A DNA stretch of 34,790 bases from Hypsibius dujardini (taxonomy: Eukaryota > Tardigrada > Eutardigrada > Parachela > Hypsibiidae). Below are positions 21,701 through 31,859 of this stretch, in pieces. The translations under genes were made by a program, and so were the position numbers. The notes under the pieces are model-generated. The model was not told the DNA's origin. It made no database searches and saw only the letters and a list, made by a program, of their open reading frames with translations. The stretch covers positions 1 through 34,790 of the forward strand of contig LRSR01000098.1 of assembly GCA_001579985.1 (NCBI GenBank), in the 5' to 3' direction. The number at the start of each line of letters is the position of its first letter. Positions within the stretch are counted from its first letter, which is position 1.

Positions 21701-23381
21701 TCGTTTAGGTTCCTTTTAACCCGTTAACGCCCAATGTCGTCGAATGATGACATAGCAACCTCCGAATTCTCATGCAAAAATAGTTTAGGCGACTTTCCTA
21801 AACTTAATTGATTTTAAATGTTGGCTTCTTGCTTGAAAATTAGAGATTATGGTTTCATCATTTGCTACTTGACCAATGTCCGGCAGAAACTGCCAAAGTT
21901 AATCAGTTTTCACTTTCTTTTAGTGAAAGAGGTCACCGCAGGCTGAGCTGGCCAAAATTTCTAAAAATGTGTGAATTTTTCCATCTAGCAAGTTGACAAT
22001 CTATTGACAGTCTCTAAAAATAATTGTTTGAATCGGATTGTGAACTGGCGCTGGGTCCGTGGTCAACGAAGTCGTCCAACTTTTAATCAACAAACGAATA
22101 AAACTGACTACTATGGAAACTAATCGATTGATTGATACTTTGATTATATATGGCGCGAAACTCACGACAGTTTTCATCGATAATGTTATCTCTAACTCGA
22201 TAGTGAACAGTAATCAGCCAAAAAAAAACATGAATGTTTCAAAGTTGCCCAAACATATTGAAAATTAATTATTTTTCTTAATTGAACAGAACTATGAAAG
22301 GGAAATTACTTCTGGCGCTTAAATAGTGTCCGATCTGGCAGCGAGCGTTAACGGACTAAGTCGGAAATAGGAGGACCCTCATAGTATTGCCAAGGGTGAA
22401 CAAACGGACAAAATAATTGTTTTTAAATGAAACTCAAAATTCGGTTTATTGTTCCTAATTATTTGGAAACTTTTGGATTGTGGGGGTCTGGTTTTCAAAG
22501 TTCCCGGGATTTCAAACATTTTCAAAATACTGCAGCTCTCAATCAAACTTTGAGGTTTGTCGAAATCTATTATAAACTCCCTATTATTAACTGCAAATAT
22601 GAGGTTAACACCATTCAAGAAAGGGATTCACTTTCGAAAAAAATGCATTATGCCCCTTTGCCCACAAAATGGCCCTACTATGAGGGGACCTGCTTCCGGC
22701 TCGTAAGGACACTAAATGAGCCTTGATCTATAGTACCTAATCGTTAGTTAACTAAGCATTAGTTATTGAGGACTTTTAGTCTAACTTCTGGTTGCAACAA
22801 AAAGTTTTGTCAAAGTTAATTGATCGATATTAAGGTTTCCATTTTTTTCTGACTTCAGTTTTCAGTATCTAAAACTTTGCTGTTTAGTTTTCCGTCAATT
22901 GAAGACATTTATATTCAATAAATTGGTTGCTAAAGATTTTTATTAAGATTTTTCGCTTTATACAGTTTTGCCATCCCCGTTACGATATTGCGGTAATGGC
23001 AAATACCGGTAGAGAGAATCACATTGTTTTGTGTAGACGGTCTTCTGGTTCAATCCAGCATCCGCAGTCTTGATCTCTGGAGGATCAGACATCGTTTGGA
23101 ACCAAGGCTTTGTTCCCCTTGATCGGGCTGACTGCATGCATTCAGATCGATGCCCAGCGACAGTGGCGTCAGTCCGCACCACAGCGATCGGTGTATCCGT
23201 CACGACAATCGGGATCGTCATGGCAATCGTCGCATGCTTAGTGCGGTTAGTGTACGAAGTCACCGTTCTCAGAAAAAATATTATTACAATTCAAGACTCC
23301 GCGCTTTGGAACTTCCGCTTGTGTTTAGGCACAGACATCAGGACGATTTGGCTTGGTGGCGAATCAAACGGCGACACCTGA
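18270..23381 (+). CDS. Natriuretic-peptide-receptor-like protein, NPR-C (clearance) layout, 10 exons
   Basis: Exons: 18270-18606, 18936-18980, 19049-19073, 19140-19450, 20109-20152, 20220-20258, 20365-20442, 21054-21311, 21435-21623, 23037-23381. All phases agree and give 556 residues (human NPR-C about 541). There is a signal peptide at 1-22. The ANF-receptor ligand-binding fold follows: SCPKTFFPVADMA, ADTAYADKTRFPT, LLRHFKW, IMLCCTLTRPLRDLL, DLRMDGGDYVF, MFYNRTFY and a juxtamembrane C-x5-C. Cysteine pairs matching the two conserved intrachain loops are present. A single helix (about 490-515) is followed by only about 41 cytoplasmic residues, then TGA at 23379. There is no kinase-homology or cyclase domain before the next gene. 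Exon 8 is the weakest call, because another frame also looks coding there. A peptide-hormone-binding, non-cyclase receptor is inferred; a truncated receptor cyclase copy is the alternative. Confidence 0.86.
18660..18850. repeat. TCTG microsatellite in receptor intron 1
   Basis: Pure (TCTG)n at about 18683-18746, then interrupted TGCC/TCTG units to about 18850. It lies wholly within the intron 18607-18935 of the natriuretic-receptor-like gene. Confidence 0.9.
20490..20625. repeat. CAGA/CAGG microsatellite in receptor intron 7
   Basis: Imperfect CAGACAGG units lie within intron 20443-21053 of the natriuretic-receptor-like gene. The flanks share a short direct repeat (ACAATATAGCACATGAGGAT at about 20466 and again at about 20682). 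Confidence 0.8.
21624..23036 (+). other. Long intron 9 of the receptor gene
   Basis: GTATGC...TTTTGTGTAG intron of 1413 bases between the ectodomain exon and the juxtamembrane/transmembrane exon. It contains a foldback-family element (about 22345-22730). No exon is needed here: residues on both sides align without a gap to human NPR juxtamembrane sequence. Confidence 0.7.
22345..22730. mobile_element. Foldback-family element, copy C
   Basis: The right end (about 22650-22725) carries TGCCCCTTTGCCCAC, CCCTACTATGAGGGG and CTAAATGAGCC. The left end (about 22350-22410) carries the reverse complement (GACCCTCATAGTATTGCCAA and TTCACCC-like boxes as AGGGTGAACAAACGGACAAA). The left inner arm, with GTGGGGGTCTGG and CATTTTCAAAA, is retained; the right inner arm is largely missing. 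Central sequence is similar to copy A. Confidence 0.65.
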
Positions 23382-24763
23382 AGATGACAGATTTATCCAT
23401 GCAACTGTTTATTGAATCCTGTTTTGTTCGATAATATTTTACTATTTTGTATTTTCGCTTTTTACAGTACCAGTGTTAAGTTTGGGTGTTGTTTGCAGTA
23501 TACTATCCTTGAATGTTTTTAACCTTCCATGTGCCGTTCTTAATAGTATATGTAAATGGGATTCCAAAAACTTTAACATTTGGTTGAAAACTGATGTTTT
23601 GATGATTTTTCGTGCAAATCAGAGACCCTTTTTGATTTCAATTTGGAAAAAATAACATTTTGCCCCTTTGCCCACCCCCTGGCCTACCGCGAGGGGTTCT
23701 GATTCCGACTTGTAAGAACCCTAAACGAGCCCCTGGTGGTCTCGATTTCAGTCACAATAAAAACGTGTCGGGGAGATCTGTGCACTGTTTGTTATTTAAA
23801 TTTCTGGAAACCCCCTACGGTTACCAAACTAGCGGCACTTAGAACACATTCAAAAAAGTCATCTTCAACGGCAATTCATCAGATGGCACTCAGATTCACT
23901 ACACTCCAAACTGAGTTCAAAGCAATCCCATCAACGTCAATTCAGATAGGCGTATGATTTACGACTAACAGCAGTAATAGTACTGTATTACTGTACTACT
24001 GTAGAATGCATGTGTCAAATACCTTCAGTTTCACAATAACGTCTCATATTTATGTCACAGCATTATTAAGTCCAAAAACTTTAACGCCATGAGACATCTC
24101 TAGCGGAAATGCAAAATTAAATAAAAGGCCGCTTGAATGCCTAGACTTATCATCAAGCTCGAGTTCCTTTTGTTGGCGGGCTCAAGTATCCGGTGTTTTG
24201 GATGATCGAGAATTAAATAACACTCAGAACGACATTACTCTTTCATTCGCAATGGAATTAGTCGGTCGTTTATTTATAGTCTCGTCAGACCAAAGGTGAC
24301 TGCTACCGCGGCGGAACAAGGCTTCATCAGGTCTCCGGAAACGGTAACGGAATAAGTCGCGGCTGTTGAAGCAGTATTCACTGCAAACGAACCGTTTTTA
24401 CATCATTTTTCTGACTCTGAATGTTCTACCTTCCGGAAATGCTAACGGAGGGATTTACTGTGATTCGCCTACACCGGTGCCGTCTCTTTTACAAATTCAT
24501 AAAAACACCCAAGCTTTTTTCAAAAACATGGCCTCAATTTTTGTCCATACAATGATTCCAATTTGATTAACTGTGTTTACATAGATTCTGTGTTTTTTAC
24601 ACAGACAATTTTTCATTGAACCGCTGGAACATTTATCAAATAAAGAAAGTGCGCATAGAATACAGGAAAGGAAAAGAGAACCCAGTTATGAGAAACCCAG
24701 TTATCAAAAAACCCCAGTAACAGGCCGAACCATACCATAAAACCCAACTAGACTCTTAAAAAA
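23382..24763. other. Intergenic between receptor and SANBR genes
   Basis: Convergent 3' flanks. The receptor stop at 23381 is followed by a foldback-family copy (about 23500-23740) and about 1 kb with no recognisable gene. No kinase-homology or guanylate-cyclase motif was found on either strand here. Confidence 0.5.
23500..23740. mobile_element. Foldback-family repeat, copy D (one arm)
   Basis: TGCCCCTTTGCCCACCCCCT at about 23661 is followed by GGCCTACCGCGAGGGG, a TTCCGACTTGTAAG box and CTAAACGAGCCCCTGG. This is the same signature and order as copies A, B and C. No inverted partner was recognised upstream. Confidence 0.6.
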
Positions 24764-27700
24764 TTAGCACAAGTATCTCGTCTCGCCGGGAAACCGCTTG
24801 CCAATCAACTTCTTGATCTTCTTCCGCCACACCTGTTCCGCGTCCGCCACCAAGCGGTCCAGCGTGCCCCGGCGTACCTCCTGCTCCCACGCCCTCTCAC
24901 TCGCACTCGCTACGGTCCGCGGCTGCGTGAAGGCATCGCTTCGCTGCTGGTCCAGATATCGATACAGCCGTATCAACCGTCGACGGTATCGTTTCCCTTC
25001 GCCCACCGTCGCGAATCTCCCCAGCCCCGCCTTCTCCCCCCGTCGCTTCAGTGCCCGTAATTGCAGCCGCCGCCAGACATCCGCAAACAATTCCTCCCGC
25101 AAGGCGGCGGTCTCCTTGAGGAACGCTTGCACTCGTTCGAGGAACCGGCGAGCCACTGCCTCGTTCTGCTCGTCGGAATAGTCCAAGCACGGCTCCGGAC
25201 GGTTGAGCTTCCTCACCAGTTTGAGGGGATACGTGGAAGCTGCGTCGCTGCTGAGGCGGAAGGACTCGTTCGAGGAGAAGGCCAGCCCGAAGCTAGAGTT
25301 CGAACGGAAGCAGAGCTTGGCGAGATCGATGAACTGCTCCGTGGGTGATTGATGTTGTGGTGGTGCCCCATTGTGGTTGGGTAAATTGTCCGACGAGTTC
25401 GTCAACTAGAGTACAACAAAGTCGTTATTACAGTTCCAGATTATTTAATAAAATCAGACCCAACCATAATAAAAAAGATAGTGAGAAATAGTAGACGAAA
25501 CGAGTAATGGGTCAAAATAAATAATACAATAAAAAATTAATAAAAAGGTATGGCTTGTTTGGTTTTATTCTCTCTCTCTCTTTCATTTGCTGTCAACACT
25601 GAAACCAGAATGCAGTGCAACACTGATGAAAATGTAGTAATATAATGAAAAAGTAGCCGAAAAAACTAAAATCTGAATTGAAAAAAGCCTGTTTGATTTG
25701 ATTTTGTCTGTTTGAATTGCTGTCTTCAATTTGAACACATATGAATAAATCTATTTTGGTTTGCTTTCTTCTTGATGTGATTTCACAGCACATCACACTT
25801 TTGATACATATCTCAGCAATTATTTTCGATCACACAAGTATATTAAGGGCGTTTTGAAAGCCCGCAGAAAAGTATACTCAGAATAAAGAAATGATCGTTG
25901 ATCCGGAGTAAAATTATATTTCCAACGAAGTTGGGCTTGATGTAATCTTGTATATATGGTCCATTATAGTGTGCCAGTGTGCCATTATACGTAAAACATT
26001 GCCAATGTTTTTTGTCTGATATATAATTTTAGTATTATTAAAAAATACTGAAGTGATTTTAGAAATAATATGATATTAAAAATATATGTAAAATTTGACA
26101 AAAAATTAAATAAATATTAAATATTGAATAGTATTAGATATTGAATAAACATTAAATATTATACTGTAAGCAAAATACAATCATTTTACGTTTACTAATC
26201 TTACTGTCAATGGTAAGTGGTCCCCCAAGTCGGACAAGGGCTGCGCTCTGTCAGCATCAGTCGTCTGAACCGGCGTTTTTGGCGACCTGGTCGGTGGTTG
26301 CTTCGCCGGCTGTTTCACCCTTTGTCGACTTCGTGGTTCCTGCTGCTGTTGCCGCAACTGACGCTTCAACATTGACCGTCTAGCTCCGACAATGGACCGC
26401 CGATGGTGATGAAGATGGGTCGCTCGCATGGCCGGCATCTCGCGGTCAAACGCCGTGCGTAGACGTTTCTCCGGCGGTTTCAATGGGCATGTCACCTTGC
26501 GGAGCGGAATCTTTTGCACTACCGGTTTCCGGAAGACCGCTGCACTGCTTGAGGAGAGATGGGCCTTCACGGCAGTGGCGACCTTTTCCGCGTCAAGGAC
26601 TGCCTGAACGGCGTCCTCGGCGGCGATAAGAGCGTCCATCGAGGAGGTCCATTCACGGCTGATACGGGTGAAGACGCCACGGTACGCTGGTAGGACGAGG
26701 TTGGGGACGTAGCGATTGCGGCCTGAGAAGGGTCCTCCTTTGTTGAGGGCTGCGGAACGAACGGCCTGTTCGGTCTGTTTGGCGGAGAGCTGTCGCGTTG
26801 ATGTGGATTCACGGGCCGAGTCTGGAGGTGGTGGTATGGGTTTTTCTTCCTCCTCTGCTGGCTGGTCTTTAGATGTCTGATTTGGCAGTTTTTGTGTGGA
26901 AGAGAGCGGTGCCTTGGCGAGATTTTTTAGGTACTCCTTTAGAAGTTTGATGCTTTTCTTCTCTATTAAGATATACGCTGACGTAGTATAGAGACAAAGA
27001 GAAAGACACGTTTATAGGCACGGACACAAACACAGACACAGACACAGACACAGACACAGACACAAACACAGGCACAGACGCAGACACCAACATAGACAAA
27101 GAGCACAATCATAGGTATAAACACCGAAGGACAGGAAAAAATTCAGAGGCTTAGTTTATTGTTAAATGAATAAGGTCAAGAACAATAGTGCACCTTCTTG
27201 TCGCATGCAGTCCTGATTGGACCAAACGGGTTTGGCTGGATCCCACGTGGCTGCTAGCAAATCCTGAGCTGAATTTTGAATCTCGTCCGGAAGGAAGGCC
27301 GGATTTTCCGGATCACTCAGATTGTCGGCTGACTTTCGTGGCGACACCCACATGAACCGCTGAAAACTCAGCAGGCGTTGATGTCGACGTTTGTCTGATT
27401 GGTTGAGCGCAGCAGAATCGATCCGATGATCTTTGAATCCACATCCCTATTCACACCGTATTGCGGGAAAATGACAAGAAAAAAGGATTCTAAAAAAAAC
27501 TGCGTGAACGAACCGTGTCTTTTTGTTTGTCGACCCGACTAGTTGCCCTCTGACAGCAAGGGTAGATCATCACATCGTAGAGACTGTCTGGACATTTCTC
27601 GGGCTCACAGGGGTGATACCGACAATGGCTGACCTCTGCTAGCTGAAAGACCTGGCGGAAAACATGGCATGTACTACTACAAGTAGCATAGGAAAGCCCT

Positions 27701-29640
27701 CTTTAAACACTTGAATTACACAACAGTTGATAACCTGATGGCAGTCGGTACACATCAGAACGTTCAGCAGGCCATACAGATTCCAAAAGAGAGACCTCGA
27801 CGTTCCAAACTCTTTTTTTAGCTCGTCAACTCTCCCCTTGAAATTTGCACCCGGTAGCCTTCAGAAAGAATAACAATTACTTAAAAAGAAAACACGAAGA
27901 GCCGCGAATCACTCTTCTCAACGTGCTCGATAACTAACCCAGATTGCCCAGACAACTAACACAGAGATGAACGCAGACATAGCACAGACACATATAGATA
28001 TTGGCACTTGCGGATACACAGATACAGACACTCATGCAGACATAGACCGGACTGTAAACAGACAAGCATAGGATCCATGAAACAGGCACACCTTGAATGA
28101 GCGTAGGCCATTCTGCCATCTTCGCCACGGACTGTCACTTTAGTGAAACATGGCAATACCGCCGCCAGCTGCTCATTCATCCACTTGCCGCAGAACTGGC
28201 ATATAAACACATCCTTCGCCGATCCCAACGGAAAGAACTCCCCGTTCAATCCCTCCTCCTTCTCCAGTAACTCCTGCACCCAGATCCCATAGAACTTCTC
28301 CACAAGCCAGTCGCTGTGGTCTACACTGAGTTCCACGTGGTCCGGATCGACCGCCTGAGCCAGGGCAAGCACCCCGTTTGCAGTCACATGCTCCAAGGAC
28401 CGATCCCGTTCCAGGATGGCTGACGGCCATTTCTGTTTCAGGTACCGCAGGCAAATCTCGCGAGCTTCTTTGATGCCCAATAGAACGGCGGTGGAAAACA
28501 GAGGAAGTGCTAGGGATTTCTTAATCACAGGAAGGCGTTCACGCGTCTGGCGGTATTGGATTTTGGCCAGGTGGAGCAGCCATTCCCAGAGGTCTTTCGG
28601 CACGTAAAGGGAGATTTGAATGCCGTGTGCTTCTTGTTCCTCCGTGGTGTTGAGGAGAGCTGTGCGGAAGTATTCCATGGTGTTGCGGAGAAGCTCTGCG
28701 TTGATAGCATAAGCGCTGATAAGGTTCTCCACGGGTGGCTTGAACTCATCGCGGATACAGACGATAATGTCGCCTTTGAAAATTCGGTCGGGTGGGAGGG
28801 GTCGAGGGATTGGTGGTTGATGTGGTAACGTGATGGGGGATGGTCGGGCCAGGCGGAGGGCATGTGTCTGCTCAAGGGAATAGTGGAGAGCAACTGGGTC
28901 CTAGTCAAAATTATCAGTCACGAGTACGAAATACCAGTACGCATGCCTGTAATGTGTGTATGTGTCTGTGTTTGTGTCTGTGTCTGTGTCTGTGTCTGTG
29001 TCTGTGTCTGTGTCTGTGTTTGTGTTTTGTGTCTGTGTCTGTGCATATACCAATGCTTATTTCTGTGTATGTGGCTGGAGCCTGTGCCTTTCCTCTTTTT
29101 GTATCTGTATCTGCGTCCATGTATGAGTCTGGATTTTGCCTTATTTCTGTTCTCATTAGGTTAATTGACTATAGGCAGTGTGTGATAAAATAGTATTGAA
29201 CCACGCACCCGTAAATCTCGTTGACAAAGAATAGATTTGAACGGTAAAGCAACGTGAAGATTTTGGCCTCTGACGCGCTCTCTCCTGCGTCTGCTCTCAC
29301 CTAACTTGTTTACGTCAGCAGTTATGCCCAAAGATTTCAGACCTCTGAACGCCCGTCTCAGCACTTCCAGTTGGGGTTCTTGTTCCACGGAAATACGTTG
29401 TCGCTTCGCCGATGAATAACTCCATCCCAGTTGATCGACATCTTCCCGTACATTCGCAGTACCAGTTTCGCCTTGCTCGAAACAGGAATTATCGGGCCAA
29501 CACAAGGTCCTTAATAGATTTGCATACTCTGTGCACTCTGCGTACGAAACACTACATTGCTCATCTGAAACTATGGAATGAGGCGATCTGCTCAAATACG
29601 CCACAAACAACTTTGGAGGTCGCAGGACAAACGAACTCAT
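24764..29640 (-). CDS. SANBR: SANBR (KIAA1841) homologue, BTB-domain nuclear protein, 7 exons
   Basis: Human SANBR (SANT and BTB domain regulator of class-switch recombination) binds AID and represses class switching; an invertebrate must use it otherwise. Exons: 29314-29640 (3' end uncertain), 28092-28900, 27735-27858, 27514-27651, 27194-27446, 26205-26962, 24764-25405. Phases agree and give about 1016 residues (human 718). The BTB region begins near residue 150 with IIVCIRDEFKPPVENL. Then come a Cys-rich block (FICQFCGKWMNEQ, about 340), LFWNLYGLLNVLMCTDC (about 410), EVSHCRYHPC and MIYPCCQR (about 425-455), and GCGFKDHRI (about 467), each matching human KIAA1841 in order. The first exon ends at GTAAAC (phase 0); a stronger donor at 29300 gives the wrong phase. 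The SANT domain is not obvious. The C-terminal about 460 residues are Arg/Ala/Pro-rich and unlike human. Confidence 0.92.
25406..26204 (-). other. SANBR intron 6
   Basis: GTAAGA...TACTCTAG intron of 799 bases, strongly AT-rich in its 5' half (about 26020-26190). No gene or repeat family was recognised. Confidence 0.65.
27005..27095. repeat. GACACA microsatellite in SANBR intron 5
   Basis: An (ACAGAC)n tract with a few interruptions lies in the intron between the SANBR exons 27194-27446 and 26205-26962. Confidence 0.85.
28955..29045. repeat. TGTGTC microsatellite in SANBR intron 1
   Basis: Near-pure (TGTGTC)n on the plus strand between SANBR exons 1 and 2. Its orientation is opposite to the repeat in SANBR intron 5. 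Confidence 0.85.
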
Positions 29641-29958
29641 GCTGAGCGAAGCGGCCCAAGGTAGCACTATAACTAGTACCCAAATGCTCATCCGAATACT
29701 AAAGGTTGCTAGGTCACAGCCACAGCTACAGCTACAGCTACAGCCACAGACACAGACACAGACACAAACAGAGACACAGACATGCATACAGAGCCAGTAA
29801 AGGTACAGACGCAGACACAAGCGCAAGCGATGAGGGTTGCTACGTCACCCCATGCGACTTTGTTCAGCATACAGTTACAAACGGAATGACCCTTCCTGTT
29901 GCATTGGTCTCACCCTGCAGTACTTTGCCGTTATTTGACGTGGTGCTGCGGGCAAGTT
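29641..29958. promoter_or_regulatory. Divergent promoter region, SANBR / orphan gene
   Basis: The two start codons (29640 on minus, 29959 on plus) are 318 bases apart and point away from each other, so both promoters and 5' UTRs must lie here unless unseen 5' exons exist. The region contains an (ACAGCT)n then (GACACA)n repeat at about 29716-29785. An ATG at 29886 in another frame overlaps the orphan gene start and could act as an upstream ORF. No TATA element is clear. Confidence 0.5.
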
Positions 29959-31859
29959 ATGTCCGGTCTGAATTTGAAACTACCGACCACTTTGACCTTC
30001 ACCGATTCCAAGCAGTCCGCCCCTCCAGAGCGGCCTAAGGCGGCTAAACTAAAACCGTTCCGGAAGCATCGAAGTCCTTTATTTGCATTATCCAAACAGA
30101 ATCTCATTGACGCACAGTCACCGCCCCCTGTCAACGCCCATCTGCCGTTGATCAAACCAACTCGACCGGCTTTTGCTTACGCCAAACGGAGTGACTTCAA
30201 GTCCCCAGCCACTTCCGTAGACAGACCGTCGCTCCGACCGACCTCCTATGTGGAACTCCAACCCCCGCAGTGGTCACTTCTCGAAGACGAAGTGGTCGTT
30301 CTAACGCCACGGATTGAGGCGCACTACGTGGAGAAGCTCGCGGCAGGGAAGCTAATGTTGAAGGTGAGTAAAAAAAGGAAGGCGCTTGCAGACAATTATT
30401 AAGATATTATTATTATATTATATATTATATTATATTATTATTATCAAGAAATATTATATCATAACGACGTCAAAACGTACAAATTTGCAGGTGAAAATCA
30501 GAATGAGTAGTGGCAGACTTTTTCCCCAACCAAAAAAAACGTTTTTTGGAGAAACAATGTAGAAGAATATAAGTGTGGCCCTTCCAAATTTCCTAATCGC
30601 TATTAGCCACATTTTCGTGCCCTTCTCAAACGCTTTAGAAACGTTCATACGTTTAAGATTATTTTTTTTCTATTTCAGAAATAGATATTTTAAAAATGAA
30701 TGTAGGATAAAATTAGTTCGCTTTATTTGAATTTTAGTCTAGTTTTGTCAAAATATTATTTGGTTAATGTAGTATTTGTGTTTTTCTCAATTAAATCTTT
30801 ACGGCTAGTTTTAATTTAAATTTGCAATCCTTTGCGAGAAGTTTTTCTTATAATCCTATTCAATCCTTTTTCTGGCAATACCAATCCTTGTAGTGTCACT
30901 CACCATATATACCGAAATAATCTTATTCGGCTCCTCTCCATCCAGAAATGAATTTAAAATTGATGTCATCAGCGAAATATTATTCCGAAATTAGGGGGGG
31001 GGGTGGAGGTATCTGGAATTTTCGAAATGGGGCTTGCCAGTCCCTTTGAAATTGTGGGCATTTCCTAACATAAAATTTGTCTGCCCTTGTTAGAGTTGTC
31101 GACACTTGACTAAACTACTAGAAACTACACTGAAGTTAAACTCAAACTTTTAGTAAGTTGTTTTTTGGCTTTAGGTTTTTAAGTCAACTAAAAAATTCTA
31201 AACGAAACGTTTTAAATGCCAAAAATTTATCTGCGCACAACTAAAAAAGCCGAAATCAGTCAACTAATTTCCGTTAAAAGTAGATTAAAAGCTTCAGTTA
31301 CTAAAACAAACTGAAGTAAAAAAGCTTAGCAATCAATTTTATGTAGCTAAAAAGCTAATTAGCTCAGTAAAATTTTAGTTTTTGCCATTCCTAAGCCTTC
31401 TAACATTTTGTGTGTGTTCCTGTATAGGCCGGTGAGAGTAACGTAAAACCGGTGGTGACGCCGGCGCCCGCTCAGCCGCCGTCTGTCGGAACGAGCTCAA
31501 CTAAACAGCAGGCAAAAAGTGATGTGACGACGCCGTCGTCAGTGCGACCAGCAGTGGGACGTGCTGCGGTTGTGGATGGCATTGTCACCGGGGGAGGAAG
31601 GGTCGCGGTGGCGGAGCGGCGAAATATGGCGCGGTATTCACCAGCTGCCGTGGAAAATGCACTCCAAGTGCCTTTTCGGAATTTGTCCGTCATCGCGCCG
31701 TTGTTGAACGGTTCCAAGTCGACGCGGTCCGGAACGGGAAGCAGTAGCAGCAGTAAGGCCTCTTCGGAGGATGAGGACTTTCAGGCTTTCAGTCAGAAGG
31801 TCGGCAAGCCGGTCCGCTCGGCGGAAAGCTCGGGCTTTAGCTTCAAGATGATGAAGTGA
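29959..31859 (+). CDS. Orphan basic, low-complexity protein, 2 exons
   Basis: Exons 29959-30363 and 31428-31859 join in phase 0 (AAG|GTGAGT ... TGTATAG|GCC), giving 278 residues. I do not recognise the family. The first exon is rich in Pro, Lys and Arg (KLKPFRKHRSPLFALSKQN), with a more ordered stretch near residues 97-135 (SLLEDEVVVLTPRIEAHYVEKLAAGKL). The second has Pro/Thr/Ser linkers, then RRNMARYSPAAVENALQV, a Ser run, an acidic patch and a FSFKMMK C-terminus. No signal peptide, membrane helix or catalytic motif is visible, so a disordered nuclear or scaffold protein is plausible but unproven. GC-rich third positions and clean splice sites support coding. AATAAA at 31931 lies 72 bases after the stop. 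It is head-to-head with the SANBR gene. Confidence 0.75.
30364..31427 (+). other. Intron of the orphan gene
   Basis: GTGAGT...CCTGTATAG intron of 1064 bases. It has a TTA/TATA-rich run at 30402-30445 and a run of ten G at about 30993-31002. No exon was recognised. Confidence 0.65.

Noticed and set aside
23150-23434. Alternative frame after the receptor helix containing WWRIKRRHL, reminiscent of the receptor-cyclase juxtamembrane WRI motif
   Set aside because: No donor/acceptor pair in the right phase links it to the transmembrane frame, and nothing kinase-like follows. The in-frame stop at 23379-23381 is simpler.
24798-25348. Plus-strand frames over SANBR exon 7
   Set aside because: Arg/Ser-rich shadows of a GC-rich minus-strand exon. 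The minus frame ends in a proper stop and joins exon 6 in phase.
28840-29193. Cys/Val/Leu-rich frames around the TGTGTC tract
   Set aside because: Repeat translation only; the tract sits in SANBR intron 1.
29161-29826. 221-codon minus-strand frame taken as one unit
   Set aside because: Its upstream part is microsatellite and its downstream part is intron. Only 29314-29640 from the ATG fits as SANBR exon 1.
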